In this document: positions 26,852 to 35,520 of the stretch, in pieces
How the letters are laid out: each line of letters begins with the position of its first letter
Numbering within the stretch: position 1 is the first letter of the stretch
Assembly: GCA_017305715.1 (NCBI GenBank)
Contig: JAFKKG010000012.1
Coordinates: 248,001-312,000, forward strand
From: Hyphomicrobiales bacterium
Lineage (GTDB): Bacteria; Pseudomonadota; Alphaproteobacteria; Rhizobiales; Xanthobacteraceae
Direction of reading: 5' to 3'
DNA: 64,000 nucleotides
Translations under genes and position numbers: made by a program
The notes under the pieces: model-generated
Databases searched by the model: none
Told to the model about the DNA's origin: nothing
What the model saw: only the letters and a program-made list of their open reading frames with translations

Positions 26852-27565
26852 GTGACAGAGCTTCGCGATGCGTTGACACGCAAAGATATTTCGAAGACGG
26901 ACAAGTATCTTCTGATCGTCGCACATCACGACGGGCCGGTAAGGAATGCTGACATCAAAGCCATAGCGAAGGAGAACGGCTGGAAGGATGGCGCGAGGTC
27001 GGCCCCGGCTTCATTCCTGTCCAAAACAGCGCACGCACTGGCGCTTCCTCTCGGCTGGACCCTCACAGGCCCCGGCCGAGCAGCGATGGAGGATCGAGGT
27101 CTCATATCGCGGATCGGCGTTTTGACGCCAGTCACTCAGACGCTGGAAAAATATATTCTTGACCTTCACGACCCGGACAAAGCTCGCTTCGTCGAAGAAG
27201 CTATCGCCTGCGTGAAAAACAAATCGTACCGCGCGGCAATCGTGCTCACGTGGGTCGGCGCGCTCTACCTGCTGTATCAACATGTGCTGCATCAGAAGCT
27301 CGCAGAGTTCAACGCAGAGGTTTATCGGAGATTTCCTAAGAGCAAGGCCGCGAGCAACATCGACGATCTTGCAGGATTAAAAGAGGCCGAATTTTTGAAC
27401 GTGCTGGAGCACATCCAAGTACTGACGAAGGCGGAGGCGAAGGAACTCGTAGGCTGTCTTGATCGACGTAACACCGCCGGACATCCGAATTCGCACACGT
27501 TCACCGAGGTCGGTGTAGGAAATCACGTCGAGACATTGATCACGAGTGTTTACCGACGCTATTAG
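26852..27565 (+). CDS. HEPN-motif protein with N-terminal winged-helix-like domain
   Basis: 237 residues from GTG. Residues about 15-85 look like a winged helix (TDKYLLIVAHHDGPVRNADI, SFLSKTAHALALPLG, LTGPGRAAME). Residues 108-235 look like a HEPN four-helix domain: SYRAAIVLTWVGALYLLYQH is a typical HEPN helix, and R206-N-T-A-G-H211 fits the R-x4-H ribonuclease motif. HEPN proteins with this motif act as RNases in toxin-antitoxin and abortive-infection systems. An MNT nucleotidyltransferase remnant, the classical HEPN partner, begins 14 bases downstream. Activity is inferred from motif and context only. Confidence 0.65.
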   Translation: MTELRDALTRKDISKTDKYLLIVAHHDGPVRNADIKAIAKENGWKDGARSAPASFLSKTAHALALPLGWTLTGPGRAAMEDRGLISRIGVLTPVTQTLEKYILDLHDPDKARFVEEAIACVKNKSYRAAIVLTWVGALYLLYQHVLHQKLAEFNAEVYRRFPKSKAASNIDDLAGLKEAEFLNVLEHIQVLTKAEAKELVGCLDRRNTAGHPNSHTFTEVGVGNHVETLITSVYRRY

Positions 27566-27579
27566 CACAGTGAGGACGG

Positions 27580-27746
27580 ATGACCATCCAGATGGAAGAC
27601 GAATGGTTGTGCGGCTTGCGCGACTGGGCAGGCAAGAACGGCAATGTTCGCGAGTTGTAGTTATTCGGCAGTCGAGCCGATGGCACTGCGACGCAGGACA
27701 GCGATGTCGATCTCACCGAACGCAAAAAGTGGCGAAAACCTGCACA
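27580..27746 (+). pseudogene. MNT-type nucleotidyltransferase remnant with amber codon
   Basis: ATG 27580 with GAGG upstream reads MTIQMEDEWLCGLRDWAGKN then GNVREL and TAG (27658-27660). Past the TAG the same frame continues LFGSRADGTATQDSDVDL, the GSR-x10-SDVD catalytic motif of minimal nucleotidyltransferases, where family members have a residue such as Trp at the TAG. The frame ends against the right 32-bp repeat, so the 3' part is missing as well. It was probably the antitoxin of the preceding HEPN gene. Confidence 0.7.
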
Positions 27747-27778
27747 AAAATGGCGAGGGGTCCGGCGCGTTACGCCGA
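27747..27778. repeat. Right 32-bp direct repeat (attachment-site-like), within the rnpB terminator
   Basis: Identical to 22391-22422. Here the repeat runs into ACCCCTC (27779-27785) and so completes the rnpB terminator hairpin, which marks this side as the native junction with the chromosome. Confidence 0.8.
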
Positions 27779-27785
27779 ACCCCTC
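27755..27785 (-). terminator. Intrinsic terminator of rnpB
   Basis: Stem GAGGGGT-C-CGGCG / CGCCG-A-ACCCCTC, 13 positions with one mismatch, loop CGTTA. On the minus strand it is followed by GCCATTTTTG. It lies just past the 3' end of rnpB. Confidence 0.8.
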
Positions 27786-27789
27786 ATTC

Positions 27790-28221
27790 ACAGATATCAG
27801 CCAGCCTGTAAGCCGGGTTCTGTAGGGCACCGCCACTTGCGCGGACGGTACGTGACGGCCATTCCTCTGGGACCATGTTCGCACATGGCCTCGAGCAACC
27901 TACCCGGACGGCGAGCCTGACATCGCCCTGCGGTGTTATCGCCTTGCGACGAACTTACCGCGTTGCCGTCCCTATTCGGTTTTGCTCCCGGTGTGGTTTG
28001 CCATGCCGGCTCCGTTGCCGGACCCGCGGTGCGCTCTTACCGCACCTTTTCACCCTTGCTGCCCCCTCCCTTTCGGGTGGAGGAGCGGTTCGTTCTCTGT
28101 GGCACTTTCCCTGGGGTCGCCCCCGCCGGACGTTATCCGGCACCGTATGTCGATGGAGCCCGGACTTTCCTCTCCCGCAGCCTTTCGGCCCTAGCGGGAG
28201 CGGCCGTCCGGCCGACTGACG
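27790..28221 (-). ncRNA. rnpB: RNase P RNA (class A)
   Basis: Catalytic RNA of RNase P, which trims tRNA 5' ends. On the minus strand the conserved elements occur in the right order: GAGGAAAGTCCGGGCTCC near the 5' end (P4 side), AGGGTGAAAAGGTGCGG with TAAGAGCGCACC in the middle, and ACAGAACCCGGCTTA near the 3' end. The ends AGTCGGCC and GGCTGGCT pair as P1 (with G-U pairs). Length of about 430 fits alphaproteobacteria. Ends are estimates to within a few bases. Open frames drawn across it on the plus strand are not genes. Confidence 0.95.
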
Positions 28222-28226
28222 CCTTA

Positions 28227-28255
28227 CGCATGGAGGCTGGGGGGCGTGGCGTCAA
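28227..28255 (-). promoter_or_regulatory. Candidate rnpB promoter
   Basis: On the minus strand TTGACG (28255-28250), 17 bases, CATGCG (28232-28227), placing the start near 28221, where the RNA begins. The -35 match is good and the -10 match poor. Confidence 0.4.
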
Positions 28256-28358
28256 GTCACTAAACCTGCGCAAAATAAACTATCCTGAAGATGTCGTTTC
28301 GCGGCCGGCCCGTTCGACCGGGTGTCGGCGATCCAGCCGATCAAGAGGGAGTAACGCG

Positions 28359-28709
28359 ATGCAATATCTGTTGTTGATCTATCGGAACGATGCCGAATAC
28401 GCCAAAATGGATGCCGCCGAACGGAAGCAGGTGAGCGCCGAATATGGCGCGTTCACGCAGGCCATCGTGCAGAGCGGCCATTTCAAGGCCGGCGACGGCT
28501 TGCAACCGACGAGCACGGCAACCACGGTGCGGGTCCGCGACGGCAAGATGCTGACCACGGACGGTCCGTTCGCGGAGACGCGCGAGCAACTCGCAGGCTA
28601 TTATCTGGTCGAGGCCAAGGATCTCGACACCGCGCTTTCGATCGCCGCGCGAATTCCGGGCGCCAAGACCGGCTCGATCGAGGTGCGGCCGGTCATGATT
28701 TATGACTGA
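28359..28709 (+). CDS. DGPF/YCII-related domain protein
   Basis: 116 residues beginning MQYLLLIYRNDAEYA, with LTTDGPFAETREQLAGYYLV, the DGPF motif that names this YCII-like family. GAGGGAG precedes the ATG by about 7 bases. These proteins are regularly encoded beside ECF42-type sigma factors, as here (76 bases upstream). They are thought to act with that sigma factor; the activity is not known. Confidence 0.88.
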   Translation: MQYLLLIYRNDAEYAKMDAAERKQVSAEYGAFTQAIVQSGHFKAGDGLQPTSTATTVRVRDGKMLTTDGPFAETREQLAGYYLVEAKDLDTALSIAARIPGAKTGSIEVRPVMIYD

Positions 28710-28785
28710 CGGCGAAGCCGTCATTCCCCGATGCGCAATTGCGCATCTGAGGGCGCGAAGCGAACCGGATAGGTAGCGCAGCCTT

Positions 28786-30030
28786 ATGACCCCTACCGAG
28801 GTCGAAAAAATATTCCGCGACGAGGCGGGCAGGGCGCTGGCAACCCTGATCCGCCTCGTCGGCGATTTCGATCTCGCCGAGGATGCGTTGCAGGATGCCT
28901 TCGCCGTGGCGCTGGAGCGCTGGTCCAGCGCGGACATGCCGTCCAATCCGCGCGCCTGGCTGGTCAATGTCGGGCGCAACAAGGCGATCGATCGCATTCG
29001 CCGCAGCATCACGCTTCGCGGCAAGCAGCAGGAACTGACGCGCGAAATCCTGCTGAATGCGTCGGCGCCTGACGAAGCTGCGGACCATGTGCTCGACGAC
29101 GACATGTTGCGGCTGATCTTCATTTGCTGCCACCCGTCGTTTGCCGCGGAAGTGCAGGTGACGCTGACGCTGCGTACGGTGTGCGGACTCTCGACGGCGC
29201 AGGTGGCGCGGGCGTTTCTCGCCAGCGAAGACGCGATGGCGCAGCGGCTGGTGCGCGCCAAACAGAAAATCCGCCTCGCCGGCATCGCCTATGAAGTGCC
29301 GGAACGCGAAGCGCTGGAGCCGCGGCTGCGCGGCGTGCTCGCGGTGATCTATCTGGTCTTCACCGAAGGCTATGCCGCTACCTCGGGCGAGGACCTGATG
29401 CGGCCGGATCTGGCGCGCGAAGCGATCCGGCTGGCGCGGTTGCTGGATGGGCTGATGCCCGGCCGCGGCGAGATCAAGGGATTGCTAGCCCTGATGCTGC
29501 TGCACGATTCCCGCCGTGCCGGGCGCCAGACCGCCGGCGGCGACATCGTGCTCCTGGAAGAGCAGGACCGTTCGCTGTGGGATCAGGTCCAGATCGCGGA
29601 AGGATTGAAGCTGGTGGAAGAGGCGTTGCGGTTGCCGGGGCGACCGCAATCCTATGCCGTGCAGGCGGCCATCGCAGCGCTGCATGCGCGCGCGCCGAAT
29701 TATGCGGACACCGACTGGCGGCAGATCGCCGGGCTTTATGAGGTGCTGCTGCGGATCAGCCCGTCGCCGGTGATCGAACTCAATCATGCCGCCGCGCTGT
29801 CGATGGTCGACGGGCCGGCGCGGGCGCTCGACCTGATCGATGCGCTGGAGGCGCGGGGCGGGCTGAAGGGATATGAATTGCTGCCGGCCGTCCGCGCCGA
29901 TTTGCTGCGCCGGCTTGGGCGGCGCGACGCCGCGCGTGCGGCCTATCTGGCGGCCGCGGCCGCCACCCAATTAGAGCCGTTGCGGCGGCTCTATGCGCGG
30001 AGGATCGCGGAACTGGGCCAGGGCTGCTAA
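28786..30030 (+). CDS. ECF42-type RNA polymerase sigma factor with long C-terminal extension
   Basis: 414 residues. Region 2 is at about 10-75 ([33 protein letters not shown]) and region 4 at about 110-160 ([20 protein letters not shown]). A helical, TPR-like extension of some 200 residues then follows ([34 protein letters not shown]). This layout and the DGPF neighbour define the ECF42 group, in which the extension and not a classical anti-sigma factor is thought to control activity. No anti-sigma gene is present nearby. Confidence 0.9.
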   Translation: MTPTEVEKIFRDEAGRALATLIRLVGDFDLAEDALQDAFAVALERWSSADMPSNPRAWLVNVGRNKAIDRIRRSITLRGKQQELTREILLNASAPDEAADHVLDDDMLRLIFICCHPSFAAEVQVTLTLRTVCGLSTAQVARAFLASEDAMAQRLVRAKQKIRLAGIAYEVPEREALEPRLRGVLAVIYLVFTEGYAATSGEDLMRPDLAREAIRLARLLDGLMPGRGEIKGLLALMLLHDSRRAGRQTAGGDIVLLEEQDRSLWDQVQIAEGLKLVEEALRLPGRPQSYAVQAAIAALHARAPNYADTDWRQIAGLYEVLLRISPSPVIELNHAAALSMVDGPARALDLIDALEARGGLKGYELLPAVRADLLRRLGRRDAARAAYLAAAAATQLEPLRRLYARRIAELGQGC

Positions 30031-30066
30031 CTCCCGCGAAGGCGGGCCGACATCGATGCACCAGCG

Positions 30067-31188
30067 TCACGCGATTGCGATCGCCGCCTCCAGATTCTGG
30101 TGAAAGTGACGGATCGCGCCTTCGAACAGGCCGAATGTGAATACGTGGTTGGCTTTGCTCGCCAGGCCGCGTTGCGCGGCGCAAGCCATGTCACGGTCTT
30201 CCGCGGCGCCAGCGGTGACAAAATCCCTGCCTTGCGAGATGGCAGCTCGGCCCTCGCGGTCTTCCGTAAGGTTTGACAGCGTGTAGGTGACGAGGCGGGT
30301 GCGGTCGACGGCGAGCGGCTCCAGAACCGTCATGATCGTGTTGGTCGGAAAGGTCGCGATCATCACGTTCGGGAAAATGTGATAAACCTGCGTCAGCATG
30401 CCGGCGGTTCTTCGCTCGGCCGGCGCAACGCTGCGAAGTTTCTCGATCCGCCGATACGGGAAACTGATGCGGCTGTTTCTACCGAATGCCTCGATGACAT
30501 TGATGTTGTCGTACTGCAGCGGATAGAACGTGTCCTGATGGGTTGAGCGGATATGATACCCCTCAAGGAATCCTTCAGCGACGATTTTCCAGTTGGCGGC
30601 GAACTCCTGTTCGACGGTCGTGAAGAGACGCCATCCCGATCCGAACAGGTCCGGCATCGAAGCGATATCGGCGTCCGGCGCTTCCGGCCCATCCTGGGTC
30701 ACGAAGATCATTCCATGCTTCTCGACCGTGGCGACCGGAATGAGGCCGTACGAGTTCTTGTCGATGCCGGGGAAGCCGTGCTCGTCGGGAATTCCGCGCA
30801 GTCTGCCGTCGAGGCCATAGGTCCACGCATGATAGCGGCAGGTCAGGGCTTTCTTGCAGCCTGAGCCCTCGACGAGTTGTACGCCGCGGTGGCGGCAGGC
30901 ATTCCTGAATGCCCGAACGGTCCCATCGCTGTCGCGCATCGCCACGATGGGAACGAGTGCCGCGTCACGCGCCAGATAAGAGCCGGCATCCGGCAGTGCA
31001 GCGGACGGACAGAACGGTGTTGGAGTCCTGCGGAGCACCCGATTGATTTCCGCCGAGAAGCGCGCCTGCGAAACGTAGTGATCGACGGGCTCGTGCCAGA
31101 CGCCGCTGCTGAGATCGGTCGACTTGTGGTCGATGTGATTCAGTATTCGTTCGACGATCGTGCGATCATCCGCCAACGTCGCGCTCAT
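30067..31188 (-). CDS. Rieske-type aromatic-ring oxygenase, alpha subunit
   Basis: 373 residues. The Rieske cluster ligands are C98-x-H100 (CRHRG) and C117-x2-H120 (CRYHAW). The mononuclear iron site includes H212 and H217 in EGYHIRSTH. It would hydroxylate or demethylate an organic substrate using electrons from a reductase not encoded here. ATG 31188 was chosen for GGAGAA upstream; earlier in-frame codons overlap the crotonase gene. The crotonase-family gene ends just before it on the same strand, so the two form an operon. Confidence 0.88.
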   Translation of the reverse strand: MSATLADDRTIVERILNHIDHKSTDLSSGVWHEPVDHYVSQARFSAEINRVLRRTPTPFCPSAALPDAGSYLARDAALVPIVAMRDSDGTVRAFRNACRHRGVQLVEGSGCKKALTCRYHAWTYGLDGRLRGIPDEHGFPGIDKNSYGLIPVATVEKHGMIFVTQDGPEAPDADIASMPDLFGSGWRLFTTVEQEFAANWKIVAEGFLEGYHIRSTHQDTFYPLQYDNINVIEAFGRNSRISFPYRRIEKLRSVAPAERRTAGMLTQVYHIFPNVMIATFPTNTIMTVLEPLAVDRTRLVTYTLSNLTEDREGRAAISQGRDFVTAGAAEDRDMACAAQRGLASKANHVFTFGLFEGAIRHFHQNLEAAIAIA

Positions 31189-31219
31189 GACGATTCTCCG
31201 TCTGTCTGCCTCGGCGATC

Positions 31220-32008
31220 CTAGGTGGCCGCGGCGCCATGCCGTCCGATGCCGGCGGCGAACCGGCGGGCACCGTGCTCGGTCTCCCCGGTTGCGACCGT
31301 CGCGAGACCGAGCCTGAATTCGTTGAGGGTAGCCTGCTCCCAGCCGAGTTCCCACTGCTCGATGGCGGATAGCCGGTCGCTGCGAAGCGCGGCCTGCGGA
31401 AGCAGCGCCAATTGCGCTGCGAGCGCGCGTGCGTCTGACAGTGCGGAGCCAGGCTCGCTCACCCGGTTGGCCAGACCGATTCTCTCGGCTTCCTCGCCGG
31501 AAACACCGCGGCCGGTCAGGATGAGATCCATGGCGCGGCTGTGGCCGATCAGCCTCGGCAGCCGTACCGTGCCGAGGTCCATCAGCGGTACGCCGAAGCG
31601 ACGGCAATAGACGCCGAACGTGGCGTCGCGGGCGGCCACGCGCAGGTCGCACCACAGCGCGAGTTCAAGGCCGCCGGCCACCGCGTGACCTTCGACCGCG
31701 GCGATCACCGGCTTGCCGAGCTTGAACCGGCTCGGTCCCATCGGCGCGTCGCCGCGTTCGATGCGATGTCCCCGGCGTCCCGCCGCCGTTTCCTTGAGGT
31801 CAAACCCCGCGCAGAAGGTACCCTCGGCGCCGGTGAGAATGGCGACAGCCAGCGCGGCATCCGCGTCGAAGCTGCGAAAGGCCTGGGCCAGCGCCCGTGC
31901 GGTCGCCGGATTGACGGCATTGCGCGCAGCAGGCCGGTTGATGGTAACGATGGCGATCGGGCCATCGGTTTCATAGCGGACAAGGTCAGGTTGGTCAGGT
32001 TCGGTCAT
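31220..32008 (-). CDS. Crotonase-family protein (enoyl-CoA hydratase/isomerase-like)
   Basis: 262 residues from MTEPDQPDLVRYE. The CoA/oxyanion elements are CAGFDLKE and EGHAVAGGLELALWCD, the latter with the first catalytic-type glutamate. Where true hydratases have a second Glu (PE-x2-LG), this chain reads GVPLMDLGTVRLPRLIG, a pattern of a sub-group whose reaction is not settled. It is upstream of the Rieske oxygenase gene and divergent from the LysR gene, suggesting a small catabolic unit acting on a CoA thioester. Confidence 0.85.
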   Translation of the reverse strand: MTEPDQPDLVRYETDGPIAIVTINRPAARNAVNPATARALAQAFRSFDADAALAVAILTGAEGTFCAGFDLKETAAGRRGHRIERGDAPMGPSRFKLGKPVIAAVEGHAVAGGLELALWCDLRVAARDATFGVYCRRFGVPLMDLGTVRLPRLIGHSRAMDLILTGRGVSGEEAERIGLANRVSEPGSALSDARALAAQLALLPQAALRSDRLSAIEQWELGWEQATLNEFRLGLATVATGETEHGARRFAAGIGRHGAAAT

Positions 32009-32057
32009 GTCGGGATGGTCTCGCGCCAACCGCCACGGCGCAAGAGAAACCGCGGCC

Positions 32058-32086
32058 ATTACGGATGAGCTGAATTCATCCGTAAT
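32058..32086. promoter_or_regulatory. Perfect inverted repeat in the LysR/crotonase promoter region
   Basis: ATTACGGATGA and TCATCCGTAAT, 11-bp perfect arms with a 7-base spacer, midway between the divergent starts at 32008 and 32134. Likely binding site of the LysR regulator. Confidence 0.7.
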
Positions 32087-32133
32087 CCAGATTCGGGGCG
32101 ACAGGCGCAGCTTCGCTGCTGTAAAACCGCCCG

Positions 32134-33111
32134 ATGAAACGCCCGCGTCAGCCCGGCAGATCCGCATCGGCAACGTCGCCCCGGCGCCTGTTGCAGGCGG
32201 TTGAGCCTGTCATCGCCGCTGCGACCCTCAAGCCCTCCCAGCTTCTGGCGCTGCAGGCGTTCGAGGTCGCGGTTCGGCTAGGAAGCTTCAAGGCTTCGGC
32301 GCAATCGCTCAATCTAAGTCCATCGGCTGTCAGCCACCGCATCCGCAAACTCGAGCAGGCGCTTGGCGTAGTGCTGTTTGCGCGCACGCATCGCGCGATC
32401 GAGCCGACTGCGGAGGGAAAGGCACTGGCGGCCGCAACCGGCCGGGCCTTTTCCGAACTCGCGCGGGTGGGATCGCCGGCCTTGGGCAGACCGGGCCGTC
32501 AAAGGCTCAGGCTCAAGGTGCTTCCGATGTTCGGATCGGCGTGGCTCATTCCGCGGCTCGCCGGCTTCATGACGAAGCATCCGGACGTCGACCTTGCGAT
32601 TGAAAGCTCCAGCCGCAATGTCGACTTCGACACCGAGGCGTTCGACGCCGGAATCAGTGTCGGAGACGGAAACTTTCAAGGCCTGACCGCTCACCACCTC
32701 GCCGAAATCAGAACCACGCCTGTTGCCGCGCCGGCGTTCGCGCGTCGTCTGAAGTTGCGTGAACCACGAGACCTCCGTCGCGCCGCGCTGATTCATGTGA
32801 CGACGTTTCCGGCCGCCTGGCCGCTATGGCTGAAGCATGCCGGCGTTCCCGAGCTCAAGCCGGTCAGGACGATCTCCGTCGATAGTTTTGTCGCGGCAAT
32901 ACAGGCAGCCGAGCAGGGGATCGGGGTTGCGCTCGGGCTGGAGCCGTTCATCATCGAGCGCGAACGTCTTGGTGCGATTTGCCGGCCGTTGCCCTTCGCG
33001 CATCCGACAGGGAGCTATTGGCTCGTCCATCCGCCGGGGGCGCAGCGCAATCGTGCGCTTCAGGTGTTCAAGCGCTGGCTGCTCAACGAACTGCCGGAGC
33101 AACGCGCTTGA
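32134..33111 (+). CDS. LysR-family regulator (GcvA-like)
   Basis: 325 residues. The winged helix-turn-helix lies at about 38-95 (LQAFEVAVRLGSFKASAQSL, SAVSHRIRKLEQALGVVLF), followed by the two-lobed effector domain with GSAWLIPRL of the GcvA-like group. It is divergent from the crotonase-Rieske operon and probably controls it through the palindrome at 32058-32086. Confidence 0.88.
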   Translation: MKRPRQPGRSASATSPRRLLQAVEPVIAAATLKPSQLLALQAFEVAVRLGSFKASAQSLNLSPSAVSHRIRKLEQALGVVLFARTHRAIEPTAEGKALAAATGRAFSELARVGSPALGRPGRQRLRLKVLPMFGSAWLIPRLAGFMTKHPDVDLAIESSSRNVDFDTEAFDAGISVGDGNFQGLTAHHLAEIRTTPVAAPAFARRLKLREPRDLRRAALIHVTTFPAAWPLWLKHAGVPELKPVRTISVDSFVAAIQAAEQGIGVALGLEPFIIERERLGAICRPLPFAHPTGSYWLVHPPGAQRNRALQVFKRWLLNELPEQRA

Positions 33112-33139
33112 TCGATGCGTTCCCGATATCCAGCGGCTG

Positions 33140-33919
33140 CTATCTCGCCGCCGGCGTCGCGTCGGCCGGCAGGCTCGCCAGCAGGGCGTGCAGCGTGCTC
33201 ATGGTCGAATGATCGGCGACGCCGTCGACGCGGGCCGGGCGGAAGTGGCGCTGGAAGGCGGTCACCACTTCCATGGTCGGGCCGTCGAACTTGCCGTGGG
33301 TCGGCACGCTGTAGCCGTAGCGGGAAAGCGCCGTCTGCAGGCCGGCGACGTCGTCACCGATGCTGCCGAGCTTCAGCGCTTCGCTGCGCACGATCGGCGC
33401 CGGCTGCACCCAATGGCCGACGCCGGAATTGGCCAGCGAATGCCACGGGAATTTCTCGCCGGGATCCTTCTTGCGCCCCGGTGCCACGTCGGAATGCGCG
33501 AGTACGCGATGGGGGGCTACGTTGCGGCGGAGCATGATGCCGCGGCACAATGCGATCACGGCGGCGATCTGGCGCAGCGGGAACTCCGGATAGCCCCAAT
33601 CGTGGCCACGATTGATGATCTCAACGCCGATCGAGCACGAATTGATGTCCTCTTCGCCGGCCCAGAACGACACGCCGGCATGCCAGGCGCGCTTGCTCTC
33701 GGGCACGCATTGCACGATGCGGCCGTCTTCCAGCACGATGTAGTGGGCCGATACGTCGGTTCCCGCGGTGCAGAGCTGGGCGATCGCGCCCTCCACATCC
33801 GGCATGCCGGTGTAGTGCAGCAGGATCATGTCGGGCAAACGGCCCTTGTTGCGCTCGCCGAAATTCGCCGACGGGATCACGTCGGAAGCGATCGAGGAGT
33901 CCGGGGTAAAGGTCTGCAT
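33140..33919 (-). CDS. N-acetylmuramoyl-L-alanine amidase (AmiD type) with PG-binding domain
   Basis: About 259 residues. The amidase_2 domain (residues about 25-175) has ILLHYTG (Zn ligand His), IGVEIINRGHDWGYPEF, and HRVLAHSDVAPGRKKDPG (second His and the Asp). A PG_binding_1 domain follows (GDDVAGLQTALSRYGYSVPT). It would cut the bond between MurNAc and L-Ala of peptidoglycan or its fragments. No signal peptide is evident. ATG 33919 (MQTFTPDSS) is preferred; an ATG at 34003 would add 28 residues. It lies next to the dcw cluster, transcribed away from it. Confidence 0.87.
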   Translation of the reverse strand: MQTFTPDSSIASDVIPSANFGERNKGRLPDMILLHYTGMPDVEGAIAQLCTAGTDVSAHYIVLEDGRIVQCVPESKRAWHAGVSFWAGEEDINSCSIGVEIINRGHDWGYPEFPLRQIAAVIALCRGIMLRRNVAPHRVLAHSDVAPGRKKDPGEKFPWHSLANSGVGHWVQPAPIVRSEALKLGSIGDDVAGLQTALSRYGYSVPTHGKFDGPTMEVVTAFQRHFRPARVDGVADHSTMSTLHALLASLPADATPAAR

Positions 33920-34151
33920 GTCCGCGTTGGCCCTGGGAACAGGAAGGGCGCGTTGACGCTTCGAATCAATACGAGCTGACGTGAACGAACCAGCAGCCAT
34001 CATATAAGCTCAAACCGCGGAGGAGAACGACTAACGCAAATTTTAGATAACAACGATCTTTACTATTCCTTTACCATGTCGTCCGCGCAATCCGGTAACC
34101 ATGTCCGGTTTCGCATTTTGCCGGAGTGTGTGCGCCGGGCATCACCGCTTT

Positions 34152-34196
34152 GCAGCGAGCCGGGGCATCACGGCTGCGCAGCGAGCCGGGGCATCA
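34152..34196. repeat. 19-bp direct repeat upstream of rsmH
   Basis: GCAGCGAGCCGGGGCATCA occurs at 34152-34170 and 34178-34196. It lies in the 519-base gap between the amidase and rsmH (34004-34522). That gap holds no mraZ and no other supported gene; it must carry the dcw promoter, but no clear motif is visible. Confidence 0.6.
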
Positions 34197-34522
34197 ATTG
34201 CTTCGCCAAGTGACGACAAAGCGCGCTAAAGCCGCATCAGATCATCAACGTTTTCTTAACGCTAAGTGCCGTTACTAAGTGATGAAAAGCCGAACCGGAT
34301 TTGGGGGCGGCCGAGGCCCTCTTTCGCGTTCGAAATGCCATGGCAGCCCAGCAAATTCCGTCCGGAAAACAGCGGCTGCCGGCGCAGGCGGGGAGCGGCA
34401 GTCGCACCTCGCAGCGGTTTCTTGGCCGGAAAAGTCCGGCGAAGCGCAGAGATTTGAGGCGCAATGGGCCCGTTGGCGTCCAGTTTGTTTATCGTAGGTC
34501 GGGATACGCTGCAGGCCGGCGC

Positions 34523-35518
34523 ATGACCCCGGCTGCGCCGCGTCATATCCCGGTTCTCGGCCGCGAGGCGGTCGAGATGCTCAACCCCCGCGACGGCGGC
34601 ATCTATGTCGACGCCACGTTCGGGGCCGGCGGCTATAGCCGCATGATCCTCAAGACCGATGGAACCCGCGTCATCGGCATCGATCGCGACCGGTCGGCGA
34701 TTTCAGGCGGCTTCGATCTGGTCGACCAGGCCGACGGCCGGCTGATCCTGGTCGAGGACCGCTTCTCCAACCTCGCCGAGGTCTGCGCCGCACAGGGTGT
34801 TGGAACCGTCGACGGCGTCGTGATGGATGTCGGCGTCTCCTCGATGCAACTCGATCAAGCCGAGCGCGGCTTTTCGTTCCGGCTTGGCGGCCCGCTCGAC
34901 ATGCGGATGGGCCATGACGGCCCGACCGCGGCCGACGTGGTCGCGAAAGCCTCCGAGGCGGACCTCGCCAACATCATCTACATCTTCGGCGAAGAGCGCC
35001 ACTCCCGCGCCGTCGCGCGCGCCATCGTCGCTGCGCGCAAGGAAGCGCCGATCACGACCACGCAAGGCCTGGCCGATATCGTCGGCCGGGTGGTTCGCTC
35101 CAAACCGAACGAGATTCATCCGGCGACGCGGACGTTCCAGGGCCTGCGGATCTTCGTCAACGCGGAACTCGACGAATTGCATCTGGCGCTGTCGGCGGCC
35201 GAACGCGTGCTGAAGCCGGGCGGCCGGCTCGCGGTGGTCTCGTTCCATTCGCTGGAAGACCGCATCGTCAAGAATTTCCTGATCGAGCGCGGCAAGGCGG
35301 CAGGTGGCTCGCGGCATCTTCCCGAAATCGCGCAGGCGGTGCCAAGCTTCCAGATCCTGACCAAGCGTCCCGTGACGCCCGGCGAAGCAGAGGTCTCGGC
35401 CAATCCGCGCGCGCGCTCGGCAAAACTGCGCGCCGCCGAACGCACGGCCGCGCCCGCGCATGCGGCGGGTGCGCTGCCGGCCTGGCCAACCATCGACAGC
35501 GTCATGAGGGGAGGCTGA
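34523..35518 (+). CDS. rsmH: 16S rRNA (cytosine1402-N4)-methyltransferase, first gene of the dcw cluster
   Basis: 331 residues. It methylates C1402 of 16S rRNA using SAM. Starts [20 protein letters not shown]; the SAM loop is [13 protein letters not shown] and the family motifs [18 protein letters not shown] and [15 protein letters not shown] are present. The open frame extends further upstream, but those residues are unlike the family, so 34523 is used. Usual first gene of a rhizobial dcw cluster; mraZ, which often precedes it, is absent. Confidence 0.93.
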   Translation: MTPAAPRHIPVLGREAVEMLNPRDGGIYVDATFGAGGYSRMILKTDGTRVIGIDRDRSAISGGFDLVDQADGRLILVEDRFSNLAEVCAAQGVGTVDGVVMDVGVSSMQLDQAERGFSFRLGGPLDMRMGHDGPTAADVVAKASEADLANIIYIFGEERHSRAVARAIVAARKEAPITTTQGLADIVGRVVRSKPNEIHPATRTFQGLRIFVNAELDELHLALSAAERVLKPGGRLAVVSFHSLEDRIVKNFLIERGKAAGGSRHLPEIAQAVPSFQILTKRPVTPGEAEVSANPRARSAKLRAAERTAAPAHAAGALPAWPTIDSVMRGG

Positions 35519-35520
35519 TC

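Larger units (their letters stand above)
22391..27778. mobile_element. Accessory genomic island inserted at the rnpB terminator
   Basis: About 5.4 kb bounded by identical 32-bp direct repeats, with visibly lower G+C and different codon use than both flanks. It contains an integrase remnant, relic genes and a set of defence-like genes, while the flanks (hydrolase, rnpB) are ordinary chromosome. These are the marks of an integrated element that has lost its integrase and can no longer move by itself. The repeat pair is seen directly; the insertion history is inferred. Confidence 0.75.

Noticed and set aside
22391-28221. CRISPR array or tRNA gene as the island anchor
   Set aside because: No regularly spaced repeats and no tRNA-like cloverleaf were found; the anchor is the rnpB terminator.
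27875-28350. Long plus-strand open frames across 27875-28350
   Set aside because: They overlie the RNase P RNA gene on the other strand; only the last 116 codons of the longest frame (from 28359) form a real protein.
34301-34522. N-terminal extension of RsmH by 74 residues
   Set aside because: The extra residues are basic, without similarity to the family; [17 protein letters not shown] is the normal start.
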